Source of the DNA: Hydrogenophaga sp.
GTDB lineage: Bacteria; Pseudomonadota; Gammaproteobacteria; Burkholderiales; Burkholderiaceae_C
Length of the DNA: 64,000 nucleotides
Direction of reading: 5' to 3'
NCBI RefSeq assembly: GCF_011390835.1
Contig: NZ_JAABRQ010000003.1
Span: forward strand, 62,001 to 126,000
Position numbers and translations under genes: made by a program. Position 1 is the stretch's first letter. Every line of letters begins with the position of its first letter. The notes below the pieces were generated by a model that was not told the origin of the DNA, ran no database searches, and was given only the letters and a program-made list of their open reading frames with translations. Positions 8,266 to 17,420 of this stretch are shown here, one piece after another.

Positions 8266-10371
8266 TCAGAACCGCCGCGAGAGCTCGACCCCAAGCGACA
8301 GCGCTCGACCCAGGCCAGGTTCAAAGAAGCGGCTGTTGCCGTCGTTGACGATCACCGAACCCACGTACTTGGGGTCCAGCAGGTTGTCGATGCGAACGAA
8401 CTGGCGCCAGGTCCAGGCACCGGCGTTTTGTTCGAAGCGGGCGGACAGGCCCAGCAGGGTGTATCCATCGGCCCGGGCCGTGTTCGCATCGTTGGCGAAC
8501 ACCCGGCCGCTGTGCCGCACCTCCAGCGCGAACTGCCCACCGGTGTCCGCTGCCCAATCGGGCGCCCAGCCCAGCTGCGCAAACAGCTGTTGCTCAGGCA
8601 GGCCGGGCAGCCGGTTGCCAGCCGGGATGCTGGTGGTGCCGCTACCGAACCGCGCGCGCAGGTAGGTGTAGGCGCTGGAGAGCGTGACGTTGCCCAGACC
8701 ATATTCCGCCGAGAGCTCCAGCCCTTGACGGCGTGTGGTACCAGCATTGGTGAAGGTGGCGCGCCCGTTGACCGAGCCAGCCGAGACGATCTCGTCGCGG
8801 GTGCGGATGTCGAACACCGTGGCGTTCCACAGGCCCGCCGCATTGCGCCCCCGCAAGCCTATCTCGGCGCTGGTGCTGCGCGAGGCGTTAAGGTCGGTAT
8901 TGAAACCGGCGGTGCCGTCGATGCGGTAGGCGGCTTCGTTCAGTGTAGGCGTCTCCAGTCCACGACCGATCGCGGCATGCGCCTGCAACTGGGGCGAGAG
9001 CTGCCAGCGCACGCCCACCACCGGCAGGTAGCCATTGAACAGGGTCGCGCCACTCTGGTCGCCGTTGGCCAGGAACGCGTCAGTTGAGCTGTAACGGGCG
9101 TTGACGTGGCGCAGACCGGCTTCGAGCGTCCAGTCCTGCTTTTCCCAGGAGGCGCGCAAATAGGGGTCGAGCGTGGTCGCGCGGTTGGTCTCATCGCGCC
9201 GCAGCGCGCCTTGCACGCCCAACGCGCTGCCGACGAAGTTCTCGTAGCCACGGCGCAGGTCGGACTGCCGATCGCCGGCCAGCCCCGCGCTCAGGTCCAG
9301 CTGCCCGCCCCGCCAGGCGGTCTGCCAGCGCCAGCGCGCGTTGAAGCCCCAGTAGTCGCGGTCGAGATCGATCACGCCACCGGCACTGCTAGCCGCGCTC
9401 TGAGCACCAGGCGGCACCGAGAGGTACTGGATGACCCTGCGCTGACCGCCGTAGCCCATGAGCTCCAGCTTGTGCCCACCGCCCAGCGCTTGGTCCCAGG
9501 CCAGCCCCACTTGCGTCTGCGAGACCGATTTGCGCGTGTTGTACTGCAACGGCTGCGGCGCAGTCTGCTCGGCATCAGCGTCGAATTGCGCTTGCGTCAA
9601 ACCCTGCGGGTCCAGCGAAAAAGCGGTCTGCTGGTTGAACACCAGCGTAGTGCGGCCGCCTTCATACGGGCGCGAGAGCTTGGCGTTGAGCGTGCGGCGA
9701 TCGGCTGCGGACTGCGGTCGTGCGCCGTCGGTGGCGAACTTGCCGGCATCGAGCGTGTAGGACCAGCCGGGCGCCTCGTGTGTGCCGGTCTGGCCCTTGA
9801 CCTGGGTCGACAAGCGCCACAGGCCATTCGAGCCCAGGGCCAAGCCGGTGCGCCACTCACCGGGCTGGCCGCCGTCTTCGGTGAAGAGCAGGATCGCGCC
9901 GCCGCTGGAAGCCCCGTAGAGCGAGGCGAACGGGCCACGCACCACCTCAATGCGATCAGCGCTGCCCAGCGGGAAGTTGGCCGCCTGGCCAGATCCGTCG
10001 GGCGCACTGGCCGGAATGCCGTCCACAAACAGACGCAGGCCGCGGATGCCAAAGGTGGAGCGCGCGCCATAGCCGCGGATCGAGACCTGCAAATCCTGCG
10101 CGTAGTTTTCGCGGTTGCGGATCAGCAGACCGGGCACACGCGCCAGCCCTTCCGAGAGGTTGATCTGCAACTGGCCATCGCGCAACTCGCTGCCAAAAAC
10201 CACGTCTGCCGTGACGCTGCTGCGCCAAAGTTGATCGGCCGAGCCTCTGCCGATGACCAGCACCGGCGCAAGCGAGCCGCCGTCGGGCTCGGGCACGGCG
10301 ACAGTGGTCTGGGCGAGCAGACACGCCGGCGCAGCGAGTAGCGCAGCGGGTACCCACCAGGACCAGCTCAC
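8266..10371 (-). CDS. TonB-dependent outer membrane receptor
   Basis: 701-residue receptor with a signal peptide (VSWSWWVPAALLAAPACLLAQ region), a plug domain and a 22-strand barrel ending in Phe (ELSRRF), the usual outer-membrane assembly signal. The plug carries VSIRGYGARSTFGIRGLRLF, DRIEVVRGPFASLYGASSGG and GGAILLFTEDG. It imports an unknown ligand such as a metal chelate or siderophore. The frame stays open to 10572, but the start is the GTG at 10371, which overlaps the MOSC stop as GTGA and sits directly before the signal peptide. The two genes are therefore translationally coupled. Confidence 0.88.
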   Translation of the reverse strand: MSWSWWVPAALLAAPACLLAQTTVAVPEPDGGSLAPVLVIGRGSADQLWRSSVTADVVFGSELRDGQLQINLSEGLARVPGLLIRNRENYAQDLQVSIRGYGARSTFGIRGLRLFVDGIPASAPDGSGQAANFPLGSADRIEVVRGPFASLYGASSGGAILLFTEDGGQPGEWRTGLALGSNGLWRLSTQVKGQTGTHEAPGWSYTLDAGKFATDGARPQSAADRRTLNAKLSRPYEGGRTTLVFNQQTAFSLDPQGLTQAQFDADAEQTAPQPLQYNTRKSVSQTQVGLAWDQALGGGHKLELMGYGGQRRVIQYLSVPPGAQSAASSAGGVIDLDRDYWGFNARWRWQTAWRGGQLDLSAGLAGDRQSDLRRGYENFVGSALGVQGALRRDETNRATTLDPYLRASWEKQDWTLEAGLRHVNARYSSTDAFLANGDQSGATLFNGYLPVVGVRWQLSPQLQAHAAIGRGLETPTLNEAAYRIDGTAGFNTDLNASRSTSAEIGLRGRNAAGLWNATVFDIRTRDEIVSAGSVNGRATFTNAGTTRRQGLELSAEYGLGNVTLSSAYTYLRARFGSGTTSIPAGNRLPGLPEQQLFAQLGWAPDWAADTGGQFALEVRHSGRVFANDANTARADGYTLLGLSARFEQNAGAWTWRQFVRIDNLLDPKYVGSVIVNDGNSRFFEPGLGRALSLGVELSRRF

Positions 10372-11267
10372 CCCTCGAACCGCCAATCGGAGGAGACCCG
10401 CTGCCCCAAGCGCAAGACCTGTCCATCGCCTTGCAACACCATGGCGTTCATGCCAAAGGTGATGGCGCCATTCACGCGTGGGTCTTGCCGGTAGCTTTGC
10501 ATCGCATCGCTCACGGCGGGCGTGAACACTGAGGTGGCGGGATCGATGTTGGGGATCGGGCAGCGCGCGCATGGCTTCACGGGTTCGATCACCGCCGCGG
10601 CATCCGCTCCCGTGATGATGGTCATGGCGCCCAAGCGGTCTTCGTCGTGGGCTTCGATGCCGCCGAGCACGATGTTGGGCCGGAAGCGCTGCATGGTCAC
10701 CGGCGCCTCGCCTGCTTTCGCCAGCCGTTCATTTAGCTCGGCCAGCGAGGCCGTGCTGGTCACGAGCAGGCCAAAGCCGTCGGCAAACTGCGTATTGGCT
10801 TCACGACCACCGGTCCATCGGGCATCGCAGGCGCGCTTCACTTCGGGGTCGAAGCGTACCAGCCGCAGGCGCTTCAGATCGGCCGGTGCGTCGGGGCCGA
10901 GGAAGTCACTGAACCACTGAGCGGCCACGTCGCCCATGTCATAAGCCATCACGGTGTCGTCCCACACGCGGACTTTTTGCGGCCATTCAGCGGCTTCCAG
11001 TGACAGGTGCAGGGCCAGCATGCCGGGCGCGCGCAACACCAGCTGGCCGAGTTTGAAGGCCGGCTGGATCAGCGCCATGCGCGGCAGTTCGCGCTGAGTG
11101 ACGAACTCGCCTTCGGCATCCACCACCATCCAGGCGCGGTCAAAGGCCAGGCCGGTGTCGGTGAGCTCGGTCTCGGTCAGCGCCACGCCGCCGCAGGACT
11201 TGATGGGGTAAACCCATAGCTGTTCGATGGTGGCTTGCACGTCGGCAGCGGTGATCGGTGAATTCAT
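10368..11267 (-). CDS. MOSC-domain protein (YcbX/MOSC N-terminal barrel type)
   Basis: 299-residue protein with the MOSC N-terminal barrel (QLWVYPIKSCGGVALTETEL) and a C-terminal MOSC domain including RFRPNIVLGG and VKPCARCPIPNIDP. The conserved Cys in that last motif is the usual sulfur or molybdenum-cofactor ligand. Family members such as YcbX and mARC reduce N-hydroxylated compounds with Moco. An upstream ATG at 11285 is possible; 11267 (MNSPITAADV) fits the family better. It is coupled to the TonB receptor and diverges from the UbiH-like gene. Confidence 0.85.
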   Translation of the reverse strand: MNSPITAADVQATIEQLWVYPIKSCGGVALTETELTDTGLAFDRAWMVVDAEGEFVTQRELPRMALIQPAFKLGQLVLRAPGMLALHLSLEAAEWPQKVRVWDDTVMAYDMGDVAAQWFSDFLGPDAPADLKRLRLVRFDPEVKRACDARWTGGREANTQFADGFGLLVTSTASLAELNERLAKAGEAPVTMQRFRPNIVLGGIEAHDEDRLGAMTIITGADAAAVIEPVKPCARCPIPNIDPATSVFTPAVSDAMQSYRQDPRVNGAITFGMNAMVLQGDGQVLRLGQRVSSDWRFEG

Positions 11268-11376
11268 GGCGGATTCGGTATGCATGGGTTGACGTCAGGC
11301 AGGTAGTCGGTGCCGGTCAGAGGGTTGCCCTCGGGCGCTTCGTGCGGAATTGTGACCTGCTCCTAGAATCCCTCTC

Positions 11377-12564
11377 ATGGCAAGCGTTTCCACTCCCCCG
11401 ACTGGCCGCCGGCGTTTTGACGTGGCGGTGCGCGGCGGCGGCGTGGTGGGCCAGACCCTGGCCCTGCTGCTGGCGCGCGACCGGCTGCGTGTGGCTCTGG
11501 TCAGTCCGCCGCGCGCTGCGTCCGCCAGCAACGATGTGCGCGCCTATGCGATCAACGCCGCGTCGCGCGAGTTGCTGCGCTCGGTGCGCGCCTGGCCCGA
11601 AGGCCAGCCCACCGACCTGGCCCACCTCCTCCCCGAGTCCGCCACCCCGGTCGTCACCCCGGTGACCGCCATGGACGTGCGGGGCGACGACGGTGGCCGG
11701 CTGCAATTCTCGGCGGCCGAACAAGGCACGCCGGCACTGAGCTGGATCGTCGACGTGCCCGCCCTGGAGCAGCGTCTGGCCCACGCGGTGCACTTCCAGG
11801 GCAGCGTCGAGTGCCTGAGCGAAGCGCCCCCGGCCGCGCTTACCGTGATCTGCGAAGGCAAGCGCAGCGCCACCCGCGACGAGCTGGGTCTCACGTTTGC
11901 CGTGCGCCCCTATCCCCATAAGGCGGTGGCTGCACGCCTGAGCTGCGGTCAGCCACACGGCGGTGTGGCCAGGCAATGGTTTGCGCAAGGCGAGGTGATG
12001 GCACTGCTGCCGCTGGAAGGCGAGCTGGGGAACTCGGTAGCCCTGGTGTGGTCAGTCCCTGCGCAACAGGCCGATGACTGGTTGGCCGGCGACCCTCAGG
12101 CACTGGCCCAGGCGGTGCAGGCACGTTGCGGTAACGCATTGGGTGACATGCAATTGACGAATCCCGCCCAGGCCTGGCCCCTGGAACGCTCGAACGCACA
12201 CCGCTGGGTGACCCGCACGCCCGGCGGCGGCGTGGCGCTGGCCGGTGACGCAGCGCACGCCATGCACCCGCTGGCGGGGCAAGGCCTCAACGTGGGCCTG
12301 GCCGATGTCGCCGAGCTGGCGCGCGTGATCCACGAGCGCGAATATTGGCGCGAACTCGGCGACCTGAAGCTGCTGCGGCGCTACGAGCGAGCCCGTCAGG
12401 CCGATGCACACACCATGGGCTGGCTCACCGACAGTCTGTTTGGGCTGTTTGCGTTGCCCGACACGCGGGTGCAGGCCCTGCGCAACTGGGGCCTGCGCAG
12501 CGTGGACCGGCTGGGCCCGCTCAAACACTGGCTGGCCCGACAGGCCATGGGGCAAGTCGGCTGA
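11377..12564 (+). CDS. FAD-dependent monooxygenase, UbiH/UbiF/VisC family
   Basis: 395 residues, with an N-terminal FAD-binding GGGVVGQTLALLLAR, a mid-protein substrate domain, and the C-terminal FAD motif GDAAHAMHPLAGQGLNVGL. These are the hallmarks of aromatic-ring hydroxylases that act in ubiquinone synthesis. Which ring position it hydroxylates cannot be judged. The central domain has lost some consensus length. It precedes dsbC by 53 bp. Confidence 0.88.
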   Translation: MASVSTPPTGRRRFDVAVRGGGVVGQTLALLLARDRLRVALVSPPRAASASNDVRAYAINAASRELLRSVRAWPEGQPTDLAHLLPESATPVVTPVTAMDVRGDDGGRLQFSAAEQGTPALSWIVDVPALEQRLAHAVHFQGSVECLSEAPPAALTVICEGKRSATRDELGLTFAVRPYPHKAVAARLSCGQPHGGVARQWFAQGEVMALLPLEGELGNSVALVWSVPAQQADDWLAGDPQALAQAVQARCGNALGDMQLTNPAQAWPLERSNAHRWVTRTPGGGVALAGDAAHAMHPLAGQGLNVGLADVAELARVIHEREYWRELGDLKLLRRYERARQADAHTMGWLTDSLFGLFALPDTRVQALRNWGLRSVDRLGPLKHWLARQAMGQVG

Positions 12565-12617
12565 CGCCGGTCCGCCGTCACCTTTCTCTTTTCACCTTCA
12601 GGCCTCAGGGCATTTCT

Positions 12618-13331
12618 ATGACATTTTTCAAGACCACCCTCTTCGCCGTACTGACCGCCCTGACCCTGGGCGCGTGGGCGCAGGAAGCGACGATCCGCAA
12701 GAACCTGGCCGAGCGCCTGCCCAACCTGCCCAAGATCGACGAAATCAGCAAGACGCCGATGCCCGGACTGTTTGAAGTGCGCTTCAACGGCACCGATCTG
12801 TTCTACACCGATGCCCAGGGCAATTTCCTGCTCCAGGGTTCGCTGATCGACACCCGCTCGCGCGTGGACCTCACCGAGCAGCGGGTTAACAAGCTCACTG
12901 CTATCGCCTTTGACGATCTGCCCATCAAAGACGCGTTCACCCTGGTGCGCGGCAATGGCAAGCGCAAGATGGCGGTATTCGAAGACCCCAACTGCGGCTA
13001 CTGCAAACGGTTCGAGCGCGATCTGGCCACCATCGACAACGTCACCGTGCACCTATTCCTCTACCCGATCCTGGGTGCCGATTCGGTGGAGAAGTCGCGC
13101 AACATCTGGTGTGCCAAAGACAAAGGCAAGGCTTGGACTGACTGGATGGTGAAGGACATCACGCCAGCCGCGGCCGAGTGCAACACCGCAGCGCTGGAGC
13201 GCAATGTGGAATTCGGCCGCAAGGCCCGCATCACCGGTACGCCGACCATCATCTTTGCCGACGGCTCGCGCGTGCCCGGCGCCATCCCGGCCGACCGCAT
13301 TGAAAAATTCCTCACCGAAGCCAAGCCCTGA
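12618..13331 (+). CDS. dsbC: Periplasmic thiol:disulfide isomerase DsbC
   Basis: 237-residue periplasmic disulfide isomerase. It has a signal peptide (MTFFKTTLFAVLTALTLGAWAQ region), a dimerisation domain with GLFEVRFNGTDLFYTDAQG, then a thioredoxin fold with active site CGYC (FEDPNCGYCKRF) and cis-Pro loop TGTPTIIF. A second cysteine pair (WCAKDKG ... AAECNT) matches DsbC. The frame extends upstream, but ATG 12618 begins the signal peptide. The DUF3429 gene starts 5 bp after its stop. Confidence 0.95.
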   Translation: MTFFKTTLFAVLTALTLGAWAQEATIRKNLAERLPNLPKIDEISKTPMPGLFEVRFNGTDLFYTDAQGNFLLQGSLIDTRSRVDLTEQRVNKLTAIAFDDLPIKDAFTLVRGNGKRKMAVFEDPNCGYCKRFERDLATIDNVTVHLFLYPILGADSVEKSRNIWCAKDKGKAWTDWMVKDITPAAAECNTAALERNVEFGRKARITGTPTIIFADGSRVPGAIPADRIEKFLTEAKP

Positions 13332-13336
13332 CCAGC

Positions 13337-13822
13337 GTGTCGAGCTCAGCGACGCCCCCCAACACGCTGGACGACGTCCAGGACCAGGATTTGATCAAGG
13401 TCCTGGGCTACGCCGGTCTGATTCCATTCACCGGCCTGGCGCTGCTGCTGTGGGTGGTTGACGCCAACCTGCAGGCCTGGGTGGCCATGGCTTTGTCGGC
13501 CTACGCCGCGCTCATCGCCTCTTTCCTCGGCGGTGTGCACTGGGGCCTGGGCTGGCTCGGTGGACAACGCCCGCAGAGCGGCGCACCGCACCGCCAGCGC
13601 AACCATTTCCTCTGGGGCATCACGCTTTCGCTGCTCGCCTGGCCCGGCGTGCTGATGCCACCCTTTGCCGGCCTGGCCTGGCTGGGTTTTGTGCTGGTGC
13701 TGAGCTACCTGGCCGACCGCACGCTCTATGCAAGGGCCGGCCTGCAGCGCTGGCTCACGCTGCGCTTTCGCCTGTCCACCGTGGCTGCCCTGAGCTGCTT
13801 CATCGGCGCCGGCGCTTTGTAG
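13337..13822 (+). CDS. DUF3429 membrane protein
   Basis: 161-residue protein with four to five hydrophobic segments and the DUF3429 features LGYAGLIPFTGLALLLW and FLGGVHWGLGW. Function is unknown; members are common in proteobacteria. The start is a GTG at 13337, 5 bp after dsbC with little ribosome site visible, suggesting translational coupling. The M61 peptidase gene begins 11 bp downstream. Confidence 0.82.
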   Translation: MSSSATPPNTLDDVQDQDLIKVLGYAGLIPFTGLALLLWVVDANLQAWVAMALSAYAALIASFLGGVHWGLGWLGGQRPQSGAPHRQRNHFLWGITLSLLAWPGVLMPPFAGLAWLGFVLVLSYLADRTLYARAGLQRWLTLRFRLSTVAALSCFIGAGAL

Positions 13823-13833
13823 ATCGGACCCCC

Positions 13834-15663
13834 ATGCCCACCGCCCAGCCTCGTATCGCCCGCAAAGCTTTGTCCGCCACACCGGCGATCCACTACAGGG
13901 TGCAGGTGAAGAACACGCTCAGCCACCTGTTCGAAGTCACGCTCACCGTGGCAAAACCGGCAGCACGCCAGCGCGTGCGCCTGCCAGTGTGGATTCCAGG
14001 CAGCTACCTGGTGCGCGAGTTCGCCCAGCACCTGCAACACCTGCGCGCCCTGCAAGGTGGCGAGCCGGTGCCGCTCAAGCAGATCGACAAACACACCTGG
14101 GAGGCACAAGCCGACCCCAAGGCGCCGCTCACCTTCACCTGCGAAATCTACGCCTTCGACGCCTCGGTGCGCACCGCGTTTCTCGACAGCACGCGCGGCT
14201 TCTTCAACGCCACCAGCCTGTGCCTGCGCGTGTTCGGGCAGGACGGCGTGCCGCACGTGCTCGAGGTGAGCGCACACAACTTGCCTACCGGCTGGCAGCT
14301 GGCCACCGGCCTCACACCACAACAGGTGGACGCCGCCGGCTTCGGCACCTACCTTGCCGCCGACTACGACGAACTCGCCGACTGCCCGGTTGAGCTCGGT
14401 ACCTTCTGGCGCGGCGAGTTCACTGCACGCGGTGTGCCTCACCGTTTCGTCATCAGCGGCGCCGGCGGCTGGTTCGACGGCGAACGCCTGCTGACCGACA
14501 CCCAGCGCATCTGCGAGGCGCAGATCGATTTCTGGCACGGTACCAGCGGAAAAGCACCCTTCGAAAACTACTTCTTCATGCTGCACGCCAGCGGCGAGGG
14601 CTATGGCGGGCTGGAGCACCGCAATTCCACGGCGCTGGTCTGCATCCGAGCGGATTTACCGAAAGCACTGCCTCCGGGCGGTAAGCCTGCTCCCCTCAAA
14701 GCCACCGACGGCTACACCACACTGCTGGGTCTGATCAGCCACGAGTATTTCCACACCTGGAACGTCAAGCGCCTGCGCCCGGCCGAGTTCAAGCGCTACG
14801 ACTACGACCGCGAGAACCACACCGAGCTGCTGTGGTTCTTCGAAGGCTTCACCAGCTACTACGACGACCTATTCCTGCGCCGGGCCGGCCTGATCGACGA
14901 CACCACCTACCTGCACCTCGTCACCAAGACGGTCAACCAGGTGGCTCAGACGCCGGGGCAACGCGTGCAAAGCGTGGCCCAGGCCAGTTTCGACGCCTGG
15001 CTCAAGTACTACCGCATCCAGGAGAACACGCCCAACGCCACGGTGAGCTACTACACCAAGGGCGCGCTGGTGGCCCTGTGCCTGGACCTCACGCTGCGCG
15101 CCGAAGGCCGTGGCACGCTGGACGACGTGATGCGCGAGCTCTGGCAGCGCTGCGCGGGTGGGCCGGTGCGCGAGCTGGACGTGGCGCGCGCGCTCAAGCG
15201 CGTCGGCGGCCGGCCCTTCGACAGCGAGTTGCTGCATTGGGTGCACGGCACGGCCGACCTGCCGGTGTTGAAGCTGCTGGAACAGGCCGGCACCCAGGTG
15301 AGGCACGACAAGGCGCCGCTGGCACAACAGCTGGGGCTGCGCGTGTCCGAGACCAACGGTCTGTCGCTCAAGAACGTGTTGCGCGGTGGTGCGGCCGAGG
15401 CCGCCGGCATGGCCGCCGGCGACGAATGGCTGGGCGTGGAATTCAAACCGCCGAAGCGCGGCCAGAGCGCCGAGGCCTGGCGCATCAGCAAGCTCGACGA
15501 GGTGAACACTTTACGCGGCCAGCGCCAACAACTCACCGCCCTGATCTCGCGTGACAAGCGCCTGCTGCGCTGCCCTCTGACATGGCCCGAGCCCACGCAG
15601 GCGGTCAAGCTGGGCGTGGGTGACGCGGGCCTGCTGGCCCGCTGGCTGGGCCAGCCACGCTGA
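13834..15663 (+). CDS. M61 family peptidase (glycyl aminopeptidase-like) with PDZ domain
   Basis: 609-residue zinc peptidase. The N-terminal half is the M61 beta domain (RLPVWIPGSYLVREFAQHL). The HEYFHTWN zinc motif is followed by ELLWFFEGFTSYYDD, which supplies the third ligand Glu. A PDZ-like domain fills the C-terminus (LGLRVSETNGLSLKNVLRGG). There is no signal peptide, so it probably acts in the cytoplasm on small or Gly-rich peptides. It is convergent with paaK, with a 15-bp gap. Confidence 0.93.
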   Translation: MPTAQPRIARKALSATPAIHYRVQVKNTLSHLFEVTLTVAKPAARQRVRLPVWIPGSYLVREFAQHLQHLRALQGGEPVPLKQIDKHTWEAQADPKAPLTFTCEIYAFDASVRTAFLDSTRGFFNATSLCLRVFGQDGVPHVLEVSAHNLPTGWQLATGLTPQQVDAAGFGTYLAADYDELADCPVELGTFWRGEFTARGVPHRFVISGAGGWFDGERLLTDTQRICEAQIDFWHGTSGKAPFENYFFMLHASGEGYGGLEHRNSTALVCIRADLPKALPPGGKPAPLKATDGYTTLLGLISHEYFHTWNVKRLRPAEFKRYDYDRENHTELLWFFEGFTSYYDDLFLRRAGLIDDTTYLHLVTKTVNQVAQTPGQRVQSVAQASFDAWLKYYRIQENTPNATVSYYTKGALVALCLDLTLRAEGRGTLDDVMRELWQRCAGGPVRELDVARALKRVGGRPFDSELLHWVHGTADLPVLKLLEQAGTQVRHDKAPLAQQLGLRVSETNGLSLKNVLRGGAAEAAGMAAGDEWLGVEFKPPKRGQSAEAWRISKLDEVNTLRGQRQQLTALISRDKRLLRCPLTWPEPTQAVKLGVGDAGLLARWLGQPR

Positions 15664-15678
15664 TCTGCTGCGGGCGCG

Positions 15679-16974
15679 TCAGCGCCGGCGCAAATCCACC
15701 ACCCGCTTGGCCTTGCCCTGGCTGCGCTCCACGCCGCCTTCGGGCTTGAGCTCCACCAGCACACTGCTGCCTACGAACACCTTGATCTCGTGCTGCAGCT
15801 GCTTGGCGGCGGCGCGCGCTTCAATGCTTTCAGGCGAGAGCCCCGGGCGCGTTTCCACCACCACGCTCAGGTTGTCCATCGGCCCTTCGCGCGTGAGCAC
15901 GCACTGGTAGTGCGCGCTGAGCTCGGGGCGCTTCAGGATCAGCTCCTCGATCTGGGTCGGGAACACGTTGACGCCGCGCACGATCATCATGTCGTCGCTG
16001 CGGCCGGTGATCTTTTCCATGCGGCGCATGGTGCGCGCCGTGCCCGGCAGCAGGCGCGTCAGGTCGCGCGTGCGGTAACGGATGATGGGCAGCGCTTCCT
16101 TGGTCAGGCTGGTGAACACCAGCTCACCCATCTCGCCGTCTGCCACCGGTTCCCCGGTGTCGGGATCGATGATCTCGGGGTAGAAATGGTCTTCCCAGAT
16201 GGTCGGGCCGTCCTTGGTCTCCACACACTCGTTGGCCACGCCTGGGCCCATCACTTCCGACAGGCCGTAGATGTCGACAGCGTCGATGCCCATGCGCGCT
16301 TCGATGGCAGTTCGCATGTCGTTGGTCCAGGGCTCAGCGCCGAAGATGCCGATGCGCATGCTGCTCTGGCGCGGATCGAGCCCCAGGCGTTCGAACTCGT
16401 CGGCGATCGCAAGCATGTAGCTGGGCGTGACCATGATGATGTCGGGACGGAAATCCTGCATGAGCTGCACCTGGCGCTCGGTCTGCCCACCACCAAACGG
16501 CACCACGGTGAGCCCCAGCTTTTCGGCGCCGTAGTGCGCACCCAAGCCACCGGTAAACAGGCCGTAGCCATAGCTCACGTGCACCAGGTCGCCGGGCCGC
16601 GCGCCGCTGGCGCGGATGCTGCGCGCCACCACCGTGGCCCAGGTGTCGATGTCCTTCAGGGTGTAGCCCACCACGGTCGGCTTGCCGGTGGTGCCGCTGC
16701 TGGCGTGGATGCGTGCGCATTGCTCGCGCGGCACCGCAAACATTCCAAACGGATAGCTGTCGCGCAGGTCCTTCTTGGTGGTGAACGGAAAATTCGCCAG
16801 GTCGGCGAGCGTTCGGCAATCGTCCGGGTGCACACCCGCCTCGTCGAACTTGGTTCGGTAGACCGGCGAGTTCAGATAGGCATGGCGCAGTGTGGCTTGC
16901 AGGCGCTTGAGCTGCAGGCCGCGCAATTCGTCGATGCTGGCCTTCTCGATCGGCTCCAGGGGAAAGTGGTTCAT
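15679..16974 (-). CDS. paaK: Phenylacetate-CoA ligase
   Basis: 431-residue adenylate-forming ligase that makes phenylacetyl-CoA, the entry step and inducer-forming step of phenylacetate breakdown. The P-loop HASSGTTGKPTVVGYT, the motif GLSEVMGPGVANEC and the C-terminal RSDDMMIVRGVNVFPTQIEE are specific to PaaK. The length is normal. Its ATG overlaps the paaI stop by 4 bp, so paaG-paaI-paaK form an operon. Confidence 0.96.
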   Translation of the reverse strand: MNHFPLEPIEKASIDELRGLQLKRLQATLRHAYLNSPVYRTKFDEAGVHPDDCRTLADLANFPFTTKKDLRDSYPFGMFAVPREQCARIHASSGTTGKPTVVGYTLKDIDTWATVVARSIRASGARPGDLVHVSYGYGLFTGGLGAHYGAEKLGLTVVPFGGGQTERQVQLMQDFRPDIIMVTPSYMLAIADEFERLGLDPRQSSMRIGIFGAEPWTNDMRTAIEARMGIDAVDIYGLSEVMGPGVANECVETKDGPTIWEDHFYPEIIDPDTGEPVADGEMGELVFTSLTKEALPIIRYRTRDLTRLLPGTARTMRRMEKITGRSDDMMIVRGVNVFPTQIEELILKRPELSAHYQCVLTREGPMDNLSVVVETRPGLSPESIEARAAAKQLQHEIKVFVGSSVLVELKPEGGVERSQGKAKRVVDLRRR

Positions 16975-17420
16975 GAGGGGACCTCTGCAACTGGGAACAC
17001 GGTGCCAGGAATCTGCGCGCTCTTGCCGCGGAACATCGCCACCACCTCACCGCGCTGGTTGACGACCTTCATGTCGTACACGCCGTGGCGGCCTTGCAGC
17101 ATTTGCTCGACACCTTCGCAGGTGAGCACATCACCATCGTGCGCGGGCTTCAGAAACTCGATGCTGCAGCCGGCAGCCACGGTGTTGCGGTTGTGGCTAT
17201 TGCAGGCGAAAGCGAAGGTGGAATCGGCCAGGGTGAAGATGAAGCCACCGTGGCAGATCTGGTGGCCGTTGAGGTGCAGTGGCCGTACAGCCATGCGCAT
17301 CACCGCGCGGCCCGGCGCCACGGAAACCAGCTCCATGCCCAGGGTGTCCTTGCTCGCCACATCGTTGGCAAACATCACCTCACCAACGCGTGCAGCGATT
17401 TGATCGGGAGTCATGTTCAT
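16971..17420 (-). CDS. paaI: Phenylacetic acid degradation thioesterase PaaI
   Basis: 149-residue hotdog thioesterase. The motif HGGFIFTLADSTFAFACN is the PaaI signature with its catalytic Asp. In the family it hydrolyses ring-hydroxylated phenylacetyl-CoA by-products, freeing CoA. The start at 17420 (MNMTPDQ) overlaps the paaG stop as ATGA; ATG 17414 is an alternative. The longer open frame seen upstream is paaG read out of frame. Confidence 0.95.
   Translation of the reverse strand: MNMTPDQIAARVGEVMFANDVASKDTLGMELVSVAPGRAVMRMAVRPLHLNGHQICHGGFIFTLADSTFAFACNSHNRNTVAAGCSIEFLKPAHDGDVLTCEGVEQMLQGRHGVYDMKVVNQRGEVVAMFRGKSAQIPGTVFPVAEVPS

Noticed and set aside
9106-10341. 411-codon plus-strand ORF
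   Set aside because: Antisense to the TonB receptor plug and barrel; GC-rich frame artefact.
15790-17403. 537-codon plus-strand ORF
   Set aside because: Antisense to paaK and paaI, both certain genes.
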